Program-made: the position numbers and the translations under genes
Shown here: one piece after another, positions 1 through 6,908 of the stretch
How positions within the stretch are numbered: position 1 is the stretch's first letter
Layout: each line of letters begins with the position of its first letter
The notes under the pieces: generated by a model
Told to the model about the DNA's origin: nothing
Databases searched by the model: none
Seen by the model: the letters and a program-made list of their open reading frames with translations, nothing else
From: JBAWWY01 sp037144355
GTDB taxonomy: Bacteria; Bacillota; Clostridia; Peptostreptococcales; Anaerovoracaceae
DNA length: 14,761 bases
Assembly (NCBI GenBank): GCA_037144355.1
Contig: JBAWWY010000035.1
Location: 1 to 14,761 of the forward strand
Direction of reading: 5' to 3'

Positions 1-23
1 TTTGAAAAATAGAAGGAGATTGA

Positions 24-542
24 ATGGCGGCTCTTGCAGAAACATTTATACAAAACGACAAATTTTTATTCACACTGATCAATCGTAGGCTTCACTCGAG
101 TTTTCTGAATCGATTGTTAGGTTTCTTGACAAATCTAGGTTCAACACCTTTCATGGTACTCCTTGTCTGCCTTTCAATTTACTTCTTTCCTTTGACAGGT
201 GAACGTCTTGCTTCAAATTTAATAGCAAGCCAATTAATAATTCATACTCTAAAAAGGTTGGTAAACAGACAACGACCTTATCAGATATTGGAGTGTTACC
301 TTGTCTGCAGTCCACCCGATTGCAAATATTCATTCCCCTCAGGTCATTCTGGCGCTTCCTTGTCTGCGGCATTAGTGCTTTCCAGCAGCTTCCCGTATCT
401 GTATCCCTTGCTATTCTCTTTGGTTTTTCTTGTAAGTTTTTCCCGTACTTACTTAGGGTTTCACTTCGTATCCGATGTGCTTGCGGGTTTGCTTATTTCA
501 TATTTGACTTTTATATTTCTTCCACTTTCATTAATATTTTAA
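24..542 (+). CDS. PAP2-family membrane phosphatase
   Basis: Probable type 2 phosphatidic acid phosphatase (PAP2) family integral membrane enzyme of 172 residues. The three family signatures are visible: K77-x6-R84-P85, PSGH at 105-108, and S140-R141-x5-H147-x3-D151. H108 and H147 would be the catalytic histidines facing the outer side of the membrane. Hydrophobic segments lie at about 35-56, 62-76, 110-136 and 150-172, as in short bacterial undecaprenyl- or lipid-phosphate phosphatases. The ATG is preceded by AGAAGGAGA seven to eight bases upstream, which fixes the start. It converges on phoU with only 30 bp between the stops. The substrate cannot be told from sequence: recycling of undecaprenyl pyrophosphate or dephosphorylation of phosphatidylglycerophosphate are both possible. 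Its link to the phosphate genes may be only positional. Confidence 0.85.
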   Translation: MAALAETFIQNDKFLFTLINRRLHSSFLNRLLGFLTNLGSTPFMVLLVCLSIYFFPLTGERLASNLIASQLIIHTLKRLVNRQRPYQILECYLVCSPPDCKYSFPSGHSGASLSAALVLSSSFPYLYPLLFSLVFLVSFSRTYLGFHFVSDVLAGLLISYLTFIFLPLSLIF

Positions 543-572
543 TATTTGCTCAATTTGAGAACCCGTTATCTT

Positions 573-1226
573 TTATTCCATTGAATAAGTTCCCTCAATT
601 GCAAAAACAGTTTCCTCGCAAATGTTTGTTGCATAGTCTGCGATTCTTTCAAAGTGAGCTGCAATGAAGATAAACATGACACTCTGCTTTGCGATTTCTT
701 TGTCTTCTCCGGTCATATTGATAAGCTCGTCGTTTAAATCCCTATAGATTTCATCAACTTCCTCATCTGACTTCCATACTTTCCTTGCAAGCCTAAGATC
801 CTTATTGATAAAAGCATCTATGGAGTCATTGACCATCCTTGCGGCCAAATCAGCCATTCTGGGGATATCAACCAGCTCTTTTATAAATTTCTTGTTCTCA
901 AATCTCAAGGTATATTTTGCAATATCCTCACAATGGTCTCCAATTCTCTCAAGGTCCCTAATCATCTGCAGAATTGATATTGCCATTCTCAAATCTCCGG
1001 CTACAGGCTGCTGCCTCGCCATGAATTTTACACACTTATCCCTTATAGAATCCTCAATCATGTCAATATTCTCATCGTCCCCGATAATCTTTCTTGCAAG
1101 TTCCGAATCCTGTGCTTGAAGGGATTTTATAGCAAGACGAATAGCGTTTTCAACTAAAGCTCCCATTTCCAGAAGCTCGTTTACTATTGTCAGCATCTCC
1201 TGATCCATCTGTATTCTACCAGTCAT
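573..1226 (-). CDS. phoU: Phosphate transport system regulator PhoU
   Basis: PhoU, 217 residues, a cytoplasmic all-helical protein of two similar three-helix bundles. It restrains phosphate uptake and signalling through the PstSCAB transporter and the PhoR/PhoP pair. Each half has the family's acidic metal-binding stretch, seen as the E/D-rich DDENIDMIEDSIRD and SDEEVDEIYRDLND segments. The length matches the family (about 215-220). The frame stays open upstream to a TTG at 1274. The start at 1226 is preferred because GGAGGT sits just before it and the protein then begins as PhoU proteins normally do. It is the last gene of the pstC-pstA-pstB-phoU operon, with 80 bp separating it from pstB. 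No clear terminator follows before the convergent PAP2 gene. Confidence 0.95.
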   Translation of the reverse strand: MTGRIQMDQEMLTIVNELLEMGALVENAIRLAIKSLQAQDSELARKIIGDDENIDMIEDSIRDKCVKFMARQQPVAGDLRMAISILQMIRDLERIGDHCEDIAKYTLRFENKKFIKELVDIPRMADLAARMVNDSIDAFINKDLRLARKVWKSDEEVDEIYRDLNDELINMTGEDKEIAKQSVMFIFIAAHFERIADYATNICEETVFAIEGTYSME

Positions 1227-1230
1227 TTCA

Positions 1231-1236
1231 ACCTCC
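1231..1236 (-). promoter_or_regulatory. phoU ribosome binding site that decides the start
   Basis: GGAGGT on the minus strand, with about five bases between GGAGG and the ATG at 1226. The alternative upstream starts (TTG 1274, ATG 1259, ATG 1238) lack a comparable site. Confidence 0.75.
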
Positions 1237-1306
1237 ATCTTTCCCTTATTAAATACCATATTTCTACTTTTCAAAATTTTTCTTTATCTCTCTACCTTTC
1301 AAACAA

Positions 1307-2077
1307 TCATCCAAACCTGCCCGTTATATATTCCTCAGTCTTCTTGTTTGTTGGATTGGAGAATATGACTTCAGTCTTGTCGGTTTCCAGCACCTTTCCG
1401 TTTAGAAAGAATGAGGTGTAATCCGAAACTCTACCGGCCTGCTGCATATTATGGGTTACAATTACAATTGAATACTTCTTGGCCAAGCCTTCCAGCAGGC
1501 TTTCAATCTTTGAAGTCGCAACAGGGTCAAGGGCGGAAGTAGGCTCATCCATTAGGATTACCTCTGGTTCCACTGCAAGGCATCTTGCAATACAGAGCCT
1601 TTGTTGCTGTCCTCCGGAAAGTCCCAGTGCTGGCTTGTGCAGCCTGTCCTTAGCTTCTTCCCAAAGAGCAACTTCCTTAAGTGTCCTTTCCACGATGGCA
1701 TTTAACTTGTCTTTGTCCCTTTCACCATGTATCTTGGGCCCATAAACTATATTTTCAAATATGGTCTTTGGAAATGGATTTGGCTTTTGAAACACCATTC
1801 CAACTTTCTTTCTCAAATTGATAAGGTCATAGTCTCTGGCGTATATGTCCTCATTGTCGAATTTCACCAATCCATCTATTTTGACCCCAAGAATCAAGTC
1901 GTTCATCCGATTCAGTGTCCTAAGGAATGTGGACTTGCCGCATCCAGAAGGTCCAATCAGGGCAGTGATCTTGTTTTCGTAAATCTTCATATCCACGTCT
2001 ATAAGAGCCTGAAAATTCCCGTAAAAGAGGTTCAGCTTGTCTATTTCAAATTTTATCTGCTCTTGACTTGTTTCCAT
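1307..2077 (-). CDS. pstB: Phosphate ABC transporter ATP-binding protein PstB
   Basis: PstB, 256 residues, the ATPase that powers phosphate import through PstC/PstA. All ABC motifs are intact: Walker A GPSGCGKST at 42-50, Q-loop Q97, signature LSGGQQQR at 153-160, Walker B ending in D177-E178, and the switch histidine H209 in VTHN. The run around LRTLNRMND after Walker A and the FQKPNPFP segment are typical of PstB rather than of other ABC ATPases. The ATG is preceded by AGGAGG with seven bases of spacing. It lies between pstA (70-bp gap) and phoU in the leftward operon. Confidence 0.98.
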   Translation of the reverse strand: METSQEQIKFEIDKLNLFYGNFQALIDVDMKIYENKITALIGPSGCGKSTFLRTLNRMNDLILGVKIDGLVKFDNEDIYARDYDLINLRKKVGMVFQKPNPFPKTIFENIVYGPKIHGERDKDKLNAIVERTLKEVALWEEAKDRLHKPALGLSGGQQQRLCIARCLAVEPEVILMDEPTSALDPVATSKIESLLEGLAKKYSIVIVTHNMQQAGRVSDYTSFFLNGKVLETDKTEVIFSNPTNKKTEEYITGRFG

Positions 2078-2147
2078 TTTTTAGCCTCCTGAATTATATC
2101 TATTATCTTTTATACTTTCTAGTCTGTCCTTATATTGCCATGCCTCG

Positions 2148-2975
2148 TTAGCTTTTGATTATGTACTTACTGGTAATGGCGTTTGCCGCAGTATTGATTA
2201 TCAGCACTATTATTATCAGCAAGGTTGCCGTAGCATAGGTTTTTTCCAGTGACAATCCTTCCGATGCAAGGGTGTATAAATGGACGGACAATGTCCTGGT
2301 TGAATCGAACAGTGATGTTGGCATTTTAAGATTGCTTCCGCAAGTCAGCACTACTGCTGCTGTTTCACCAATGGCACGTCCAATTCCCAGTATGAGCCCT
2401 GTGAGTATCCCTGGCAGACAGCTGGGTATGATTACCCTTGTGATTGTTTGAAGCTTTGAAGCTCCCAGTGACAAGCTTCCCTCTCTATATGCCATGGGCA
2501 CAGTCTTAAGGGATTCCTCAGTTGCCCGTATCAGAGTGGGCAGGATCATCATTGCCAAAGTAAGTCCTCCAGATAATATTGACCAGCCAAATCCGAGAAA
2601 GACAACAAAGAATGAGAATCCAAAGAGTCCGAATATTATGGACGGTATTCCTGCCAGTATTTCAGTAAAGAACCTTATTATTGAAACCCATTTCTTGCCT
2701 GCTGAGTATTCGGTGAAAAATATGGCAGCTGCCACTCCAATAGGCGTTGCGATTAAAACGGCAAAGAAAGTCAAATACAAGGTCCCCACAATGACGGACA
2801 ATACTCCCCCGTCCTTGCCCATGTTGCTTGGCTCCTGGGTCAGAAACTCCAGGTTCACATGGGAGAGGCCATTTAAAAGAATGTATCCGATAATGAGAAG
2901 GAGGCTGAGCATGGCTAATGCTGAAAGCAGTCCAACTCCTGTATAAAAGGAATATTGCTTAATTTTCTTTATCAT
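2148..2975 (-). CDS. pstA: Phosphate ABC transporter permease PstA
   Basis: PstA, 275 residues, one half of the membrane channel of the phosphate importer. About six hydrophobic segments can be seen. The cytoplasmic coupling loop (EESLKTVPMAYREGSLSLGAS region) that docks on PstB is present, followed by the GIGRAIGETAAVV motif shared by PstA and PstC. The start codon overlaps the pstC stop as ATGA (2975-2972), so the two permeases are translationally coupled. The binding site GGGAGGAA lies inside the end of pstC. The length agrees with the family. Confidence 0.97.
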   Translation of the reverse strand: MIKKIKQYSFYTGVGLLSALAMLSLLLIIGYILLNGLSHVNLEFLTQEPSNMGKDGGVLSVIVGTLYLTFFAVLIATPIGVAAAIFFTEYSAGKKWVSIIRFFTEILAGIPSIIFGLFGFSFFVVFLGFGWSILSGGLTLAMMILPTLIRATEESLKTVPMAYREGSLSLGASKLQTITRVIIPSCLPGILTGLILGIGRAIGETAAVVLTCGSNLKMPTSLFDSTRTLSVHLYTLASEGLSLEKTYATATLLIIIVLIINTAANAITSKYIIKS

Positions 2976-3862
2976 TGCTCATTCCTCCCAATTCCGCCCA
3001 TTGTTGCCTGGGCTAAAATATTGAGGAGCATTATTATCAAAAATAGTATTATTCCAACTGCGTAAAGCGCCTGCTGGTGGGGTCGGTCTGCATATCCCAT
3101 TTCCATTGCTATGGTTCCGGTCAAAGTTGCAGCTGAATCAAAGATGCTGCCTGGCATCCTTGGAGTGTTTCCTGTGATAAGCAAGACCGCCATGGTTTCT
3201 CCTATTGCACGTCCCATTCCTAGTATTATGGAGGAGATTATTCCCGACTTTGCTGCCGGGATCAAAACTCTGACTATTGTTTCCATCTTGTTTGCTCCAA
3301 GAGCAAGGGATGCTTCCTTGTACTCCCTTGGCACGGCCTTGATGGAGTTTTCGGATATGCTTACAATAGTTGGAAGTATCATTACTGCCAGTATTATGGC
3401 ACCTGCCAGCACGCTGAATCCGGTGCTTGTTATTTTCGGGTCAAATATCTGAGCGAAAGGTACAATGGCGCTCCTTATGAAAGGAACCAGTACCACTAAC
3501 CCGAAAAATCCGTAAACAACGGATGGTATGCCTGCTAAAAGCTCGATGGATGATTTAAATATCCTCGCAAAAGGCTGAGGTAAAACCTCCGCCAGAAATA
3601 CCGCACAGGCTATACCTGTTGGAACCCCTATTATCAGGGCTCCGATGGTTATGGAAATCGTTCCGGTGATAAGTGGCAAGATGCCATAATTTCCGTTTGT
3701 TGGGGCCCATGTCGTTCCAAAGACAAAATTCAGCACTCCCACATTGGTCAATATGGGCAGTCCTTCCCGGAATATGAAAACCGTTATGAGCAATACTGAC
3801 AAAGTGGAGATTATTGCGCATATGACTATAAGTTTTTCAGTTGCATTTTCAAGTAACTTCAT
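2972..3862 (-). CDS. pstC: Phosphate ABC transporter permease PstC
   Basis: PstC, 296 residues, the second channel subunit and first gene of the leftward pstC-pstA-pstB-phoU operon. It has a cytoplasmic N-terminus, a first membrane helix at about 13-33, a periplasm-facing stretch with TTWAPTNGNYGILPL typical of PstC, then five more hydrophobic segments. The coupling loop (ENSIKAVPREYKEASLALGAN region) and GMGRAIGETMAVLL are present. The ribosome site is weak (GGAAAGGT lies about 12 bases from the ATG). In the canonical order pstS would come before this gene; here pstS is divergent across a 225-bp regulatory gap. Expression should depend on the minus-strand PHO box and the TATAAT at 3907-3912. 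Confidence 0.97.
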   Translation of the reverse strand: MKLLENATEKLIVICAIISTLSVLLITVFIFREGLPILTNVGVLNFVFGTTWAPTNGNYGILPLITGTISITIGALIIGVPTGIACAVFLAEVLPQPFARIFKSSIELLAGIPSVVYGFFGLVVLVPFIRSAIVPFAQIFDPKITSTGFSVLAGAIILAVMILPTIVSISENSIKAVPREYKEASLALGANKMETIVRVLIPAAKSGIISSIILGMGRAIGETMAVLLITGNTPRMPGSIFDSAATLTGTIAMEMGYADRPHQQALYAVGIILFLIIMLLNILAQATMGGIGRNEQ

Positions 3863-3906
3863 ATTGAATTCTTACCTTTCCAAGCTTTAACTTGCCTAAT
3901 GAGTAC

Positions 3907-3912
3907 ATTATA
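3907..3912 (-). promoter_or_regulatory. Predicted -10 element of the pstC promoter
   Basis: A perfect TATAAT on the minus strand, 44 bases upstream of the pstC ATG. No good -35 hexamer lies 17 bp before it. Instead the nearest PHO-box repeat ends 20 bases upstream, as expected for a promoter activated by PhoP. Transcription would start near 3900 (inference). Confidence 0.6.
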
Positions 3913-3932
3913 TCTCTTGGCTTAGCGTTTTA

Positions 3933-3971
3933 GATTAAGAGAATGTAAATTTTATGTTAATTCTATGTCAA
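3933..3971 (-). promoter_or_regulatory. PHO box for the pstC operon (four 11-bp repeats)
   Basis: Read on the minus strand, hexamers begin every 11 bp: TTGACA (3971-3966), TTAACA (3960-3955), TTTACA (3949-3944) and TTAATC (3938-3933). Compared with the Bacillus PhoP consensus TT(A/C/T)A(C/T)A, two match fully and two match at five of six positions. The array ends 20 bases before TATAAT, which places it at roughly -38 to -71, where PhoP activates in Bacillus. Binding by the response regulator encoded at 5022-5717 is inferred. Confidence 0.7.
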
Positions 3972-3978
3972 GTTTATT

Positions 3979-4017
3979 TTTATAAGAAGTTAACATGATC
4001 TTAATATCATCTTAACA
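3979..4017 (+). promoter_or_regulatory. PHO box for pstS (four perfect 11-bp repeats)
   Basis: On the plus strand TTTATA (3979), TTAACA (3990), TTAATA (4001) and TTAACA (4012) begin exactly 11 bp apart. All four fit TT(A/C/T)A(C/T)A, the hexamer bound by the PhoP/PhoB-type regulator of Bacillus. A further TTAAGA/TTAAAA pair at 4026 and 4037 is also 11 bp apart but shifted by three bases. The array points toward pstS and lies 7 bp from the minus-strand array for pstC. Confidence 0.8.
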
Positions 4018-4053
4018 ATCTAATGTTAAGATTTGTTTAAAACATATTAAAAT

Positions 4054-4059
4054 CATAAT
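4054..4059 (+). promoter_or_regulatory. Possible -10 element of the pstS promoter
   Basis: CATAAT (five of six matches) lies 28 bases upstream of the pstS ATG and downstream of the PHO box. TATTAA at 4045 is an alternative. No convincing -35 is present. Confidence 0.35.
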
Positions 4060-4087
4060 TTATACAAATAAGGAAGGAATTATTAAC

Positions 4088-4939
4088 ATGAAAAAAATAT
4101 TATTTATCGGACTCTCATTAATTCTTGCACTTGGATCACTTACTGCATGTGCCAGTACAGCAGAAACATCAACTGCAGATGCTTTGACAGGGAAAGTTAT
4201 TATCGCTGGATCAACGTCTGTACAACCTTTATCGGAAGAATTGGGGGCCGCATTCACAAAAGCAAACCCTGGAGTTACAATTGAAGTTCAAGGTGGGGGT
4301 TCAGGTGTAGGCCTTAAGGCCGCTCAAGACAAACTTGCAGATTTTGGTTCAGTTTCGCGAGAGCTAACTACTGAAGAAGAAGCAACCATAGTCAATGAAT
4401 ATATAATTGCCAATGATGGTATTGCAGTTGTAGTAGACCCTGCAAACACGGTTTCAGACCTAACCCTTGATCAAATCAAACAGATATTCACAGGTAAAAT
4501 AACGAATTGGAAAGAAGTCGGCGGAGCCGATGCCAAAATCGTTGTGGTGTCAAGAGAAGCAGGATCTGGAACAAGAGGTGCATTTATTGAAATAACAAAG
4601 GTTTCCGAAAAAAATGCCTCAGGAACAGCTATTGACAATACAATTAAAGATGCTATCGTTCAACCATCAACAGGTGCTGTGAAGCAAACTGTGGCAGGAA
4701 CTCCCAACAGTATTGGGTATATGTCCATAGGTGCCTTGGATAATACCGTAAAGGCAATCAAAGTTGAAGGAATCGAGGCAACTGAAGCAAGCGTAGTAGC
4801 AGGAGACTATAAAATTTCCAGACCATTCATTTACCTTTCAAATACGGAATTGACTGATGTGGGTCAGGCTTACCTTGATTTCGTACTAAGCGCTGAAGGT
4901 CAGGCAATTGTGGCTAAGGATTTCATCCCAGTCCAATAA
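4088..4939 (+). CDS. pstS: Phosphate-binding lipoprotein PstS
   Basis: PstS, 283 residues, the extracellular phosphate-binding subunit of the Pst importer. It has a lipoprotein signal: a charged MKK start, a hydrophobic core, and the lipobox LTAC with the lipidated C21. The mature part shows the phosphate-binding loops of the family: GSTSVQPL at 41-48, GGGSGVG at 69-75, S90-R91-E92, and SREAGSGTRGAF at 155-166. A STGAVKQTV segment and IGYMS follow. AAGGAAGG lies about nine to ten bases before the ATG. The gene is separated from pstCAB and placed on the other strand, with its own PHO box. It is followed by a hairpin and then a response regulator gene in the same direction. A close paralogue with an added domain is encoded at 6909-8093. 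Confidence 0.97.
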   Translation: MKKILFIGLSLILALGSLTACASTAETSTADALTGKVIIAGSTSVQPLSEELGAAFTKANPGVTIEVQGGGSGVGLKAAQDKLADFGSVSRELTTEEEATIVNEYIIANDGIAVVVDPANTVSDLTLDQIKQIFTGKITNWKEVGGADAKIVVVSREAGSGTRGAFIEITKVSEKNASGTAIDNTIKDAIVQPSTGAVKQTVAGTPNSIGYMSIGALDNTVKAIKVEGIEATEASVVAGDYKISRPFIYLSNTELTDVGQAYLDFVLSAEGQAIVAKDFIPVQ

Positions 4940-4959
4940 CATAAACCCTCTAATTATAT

Positions 4960-4983
4960 GTGAGCGAATGCAAGTTCGCTCAC
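4960..4983 (+). other. Hairpin between pstS and the response regulator gene
   Basis: A perfect 9-bp stem (GTGAGCGAA paired with TTCGCTCAC) with a six-base loop. It is not followed by a run of T, so it is a poor intrinsic terminator. It could protect the 3' end of pstS mRNA or reduce read-through into the regulator gene, giving much PstS and less regulator from one transcript. The structure is seen; the role is inferred. Confidence 0.6.
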
Positions 4984-5021
4984 GATTCTAAATATAACAG
5001 TTTCTGTGAGAGGAAAATTCT

Positions 5022-5717
5022 ATGCCCAAAATACTTGTAGTGGAAGATGAACATAATATAAATGAATTAATCGTCTATAATCTCAAAGCTGAGGGTTATG
5101 AAACAATTAGTGCCGAAGATGGAGAAAAGGGTCTTGCTCTTGCCATTGAACAAAAGCCAGATCTTATGCTGCTTGATGTGATGCTGCCAGGAAAGAATGG
5201 TTTTGATATCTGCAGAGAATTAAGAAATGAATACCAATTTAAAGCGCCGATTATTATGCTGACAGCAAAAGCCGAAGAGATCGACAAAGTTCTAGGATTA
5301 GAATTAGGTGCGGATGACTATATGACAAAACCTTTTAGCTTGAGAGAACTTATGGCAAGAGTTAAAGCTGCCTTGCGGAGAAGCCAAATTAGCGATGCCC
5401 CAGAAGTTAAAGTGCAATCGGTTTCCCCACGTCATCTCAAGTCAGGTGATTTAACAATGGACATTGAGAGGCATGAAGTTTATATAAAGGGCCATCAGGT
5501 TATACTCACTTATAAGGAGTTTGAAGTGCTCAGGATTCTCTTAGAATCTCGAAAAAAAGTTATAACAAGAGAATATCTTCTGAAACACGTTTGGGGTTTT
5601 GATCATGTAGGGGAAACGAGGACCGTTGATGTGCATGTTCGGTATTTGCGAAGAAAACTCGGGGAAGAGAACGATATCATTCAGACCATCAGAGGTGTAG
5701 GCTATAAGATCCAATAG
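5022..5717 (+). CDS. phoP: OmpR-family response regulator, PhoP/PhoB type
   Basis: A two-domain response regulator of 231 residues. The receiver domain (about 3-118) has the acidic pocket E8-D9, the phosphorylated aspartate D52 in LLDVMLPG, T81, and K103 in ADDYMTKPF. The winged-helix DNA-binding domain (about 133-231) has LTYKEFEVLRIL and the recognition-helix stretch RTVDVHVRYLRRKLG, ending in the usual IRGVGYKI. An AGAGGA site precedes the ATG. The position directly after pstS and the PHO boxes nearby make a PhoP/PhoB role in phosphate starvation likely. No histidine kinase follows: the next element is a terminator and an opposing ppk2 gene, so its PhoR partner must be elsewhere. Sequence alone does not separate PhoP from other OmpR-family regulators, so the symbol rests on context. 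Confidence 0.85.
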   Translation: MPKILVVEDEHNINELIVYNLKAEGYETISAEDGEKGLALAIEQKPDLMLLDVMLPGKNGFDICRELRNEYQFKAPIIMLTAKAEEIDKVLGLELGADDYMTKPFSLRELMARVKAALRRSQISDAPEVKVQSVSPRHLKSGDLTMDIERHEVYIKGHQVILTYKEFEVLRILLESRKKVITREYLLKHVWGFDHVGETRTVDVHVRYLRRKLGEENDIIQTIRGVGYKIQ

Positions 5718-5772
5718 GTGTTTCATTAGTGAATTATTGTATAATTATGTAATTGTATAGTGATCTAATAAT

Positions 5773-5815
5773 AAAGGTCGGGAGTAATACAAATTACTCT
5801 CGGCCCTTTTGTATT
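5773..5815 (+). terminator. Rho-independent terminator after the response regulator gene
   Basis: GGTCGGGAGTAAT (5776-5788) pairs with ATTACTCTCGGCC (5793-5805), 13 pairs including two G-U, over a four-base ACAA loop. It is followed by CTTTTGTATTTGTCTT. The outer AAAGG/CCTTT can extend the stem with a bulge. It ends the pstS-regulator unit. On the minus strand, downstream of ppk2, the same stem is followed by CTTTATTATTAG, so it may act in both directions. Confidence 0.85.
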
Positions 5816-5859
5816 TGTCTTGCCTCTTCTTTAATTGATTTTCCACAATTTTTTTCTCT

Positions 5860-6720
5860 CTATTCACTTATCAGTTTTTCCCGAAATTCCAATAGTTTTT
5901 TCTTTCTTTCATTAGATAGCGTAGGATATTTGGGATTCATATCCTTAAGAGTTTCAATAATCAAATCCGTAACAACATACCTGGAAAACCACTTTTTATC
6001 AGAAGGTATGACATACCAGGGAGCATGGTGCGTTGATGTGGAATTTATTGCATCGCAGTACGCTTCCTCATATTCTTTCCAGTAATCTCTTTCCACCATG
6101 TCGTATTCAGAAAACTTCCAATTTTTATTTTCATCATCAATGCGCTGTAAAAATTGCTTTTTCTGCTCGTCCTTGGAAATATTTAAAAAGAACTTTAAAA
6201 CTCTTATTCCATTCTTGTAAAGATATTTTTCATAATATTTGATCTGCTCATAACGCTCATTGTATAACTGGTCAGTCTTACATCTATCGGGAAGGTTTGA
6301 TTCCTTATACAAACTATGAACCTTGTCGATTAATACGTCTTCATAATACGAACGATTGAAAATGGCTATTTTACCCCTCTCCGGCATCACACGCATTGCC
6401 CGCCATAGATAGTCGTGACTGAGCTCCTCAACTGACGGTTTTTTAAAGTTATAGACATCAATACCTTCTGGATTGATACCGCTCATGATATGATTTATCG
6501 CCCCGTCCTTGCCTGCAGCGTCCATTGCCTGAAAAATGATGACCAATCCCTCTTTATGCTCGGAATAAAGTTTATTCTGCAAGTCCTGAATATGTGCTAA
6601 CTGGCCCTCATGCAAAACTTCAGCTTTTTCCCTATTTTTAAATTCTCCGCTCTGGCTCGTATCGAAGTTTTTGCCGACAAATTTCTTATCACCATTATAA
6701 CAATACTTTTTAGTGTCCAT
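5860..6720 (-). CDS. ppk2: Polyphosphate kinase 2 family nucleotide phosphotransferase
   Basis: A PPK2-family enzyme of 286 residues that transfers phosphate between polyphosphate and nucleotides, usually making ADP or ATP from polyphosphate. The P-loop is QAMDAAGKDG at 64-73 (K71), the middle motif is INPEGIDVYNFKKPS, and the Walker B region reads FNRSYYEDVL at 121-130. FNRSxYED, the DYLWR stretch and the length resemble the class III group (TIGR03709-like), some of which phosphorylate both AMP and ADP. That class call is from memory of motifs, not an alignment. The chosen start follows AGGAG with six bases of spacing. The longer frame to 6774 would begin inside the promoter palindrome and is rejected. 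The gene stands alone between two terminators. Confidence 0.92.
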   Translation of the reverse strand: MDTKKYCYNGDKKFVGKNFDTSQSGEFKNREKAEVLHEGQLAHIQDLQNKLYSEHKEGLVIIFQAMDAAGKDGAINHIMSGINPEGIDVYNFKKPSVEELSHDYLWRAMRVMPERGKIAIFNRSYYEDVLIDKVHSLYKESNLPDRCKTDQLYNERYEQIKYYEKYLYKNGIRVLKFFLNISKDEQKKQFLQRIDDENKNWKFSEYDMVERDYWKEYEEAYCDAINSTSTHHAPWYVIPSDKKWFSRYVVTDLIIETLKDMNPKYPTLSNERKKKLLEFREKLISE

Positions 6721-6726
6721 TTTTCT

Positions 6727-6731
6727 CTCCT
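6727..6731 (-). promoter_or_regulatory. ppk2 ribosome binding site that decides the start
   Basis: AGGAG on the minus strand, six bases from the ATG at 6720. The longer frame's start at 6774 has no such site. Confidence 0.75.
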
Positions 6732-6754
6732 CTTTTGATATCAGAAATAAACGC

Positions 6755-6788
6755 GTTGTATAATATTGTTTCACTAATATTATACAAC
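6755..6788 (-). promoter_or_regulatory. Perfect 13-bp inverted repeat over the ppk2 promoter region
   Basis: GTTGTATAATATT (6755-6767) and its exact complement AATATTATACAAC (6776-6788) flank an eight-base centre. Each arm contains TATAAT, one reading left and one reading right. The leftward TATAAT (6784-6779) is placed to serve ppk2. A symmetric site covering a -10 element suggests a repressor operator. The RNA could also fold as a 5' hairpin. No -35 of good quality is seen. The symmetry is observed and the operator role inferred. Confidence 0.6.
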
Positions 6789-6828
6789 ATTTAGCAACTT
6801 AATCATCTGTTATCTATTTCATTCATCC

Positions 6829-6877
6829 ATAAAAAGAAAACCCCCTGATTGAAATGTTTTTCAACATCAGTCAGGGG
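6829..6877 (-). terminator. Rho-independent terminator of the second pstS-like gene
   Basis: On the minus strand CCCCTGA (6877-6871) pairs with TCAGGGG (6848-6842), with further pairing of TTGAAA and TTTCAA inside. It is followed by GGTTTTCTTTTTATGG. It lies 31 bases past the stop codon at 6909 and isolates ppk2 from this gene. Confidence 0.88.
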
Positions 6878-6908
6878 ATCAGACAACTCTATTGTTTGTT
6901 AGAAGAGT

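Noticed and set aside
293..667. 124-codon plus-strand frame overlapping the PAP2 gene and phoU
   Set aside because: It runs in another frame of the PAP2 gene and across the end of phoU. No ribosome site and no recognisable protein pattern.
2494..2946. 150-codon open frame antisense to pstA
   Set aside because: It is a shadow of pstA: no ribosome site, and a composition that mirrors the real gene. The same reasoning removes the plus-strand frames opposite phoU, pstB, pstC, ppk2 and the phn genes.
4960..4983. Hairpin after pstS as a full intrinsic terminator
   Set aside because: The stem is good but no T-run follows, so I list it only as a hairpin of unknown role.
6775..6840. PHO box upstream of ppk2
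   Set aside because: A few TTAA-like hexamers occur, but none repeat with 11-bp spacing.
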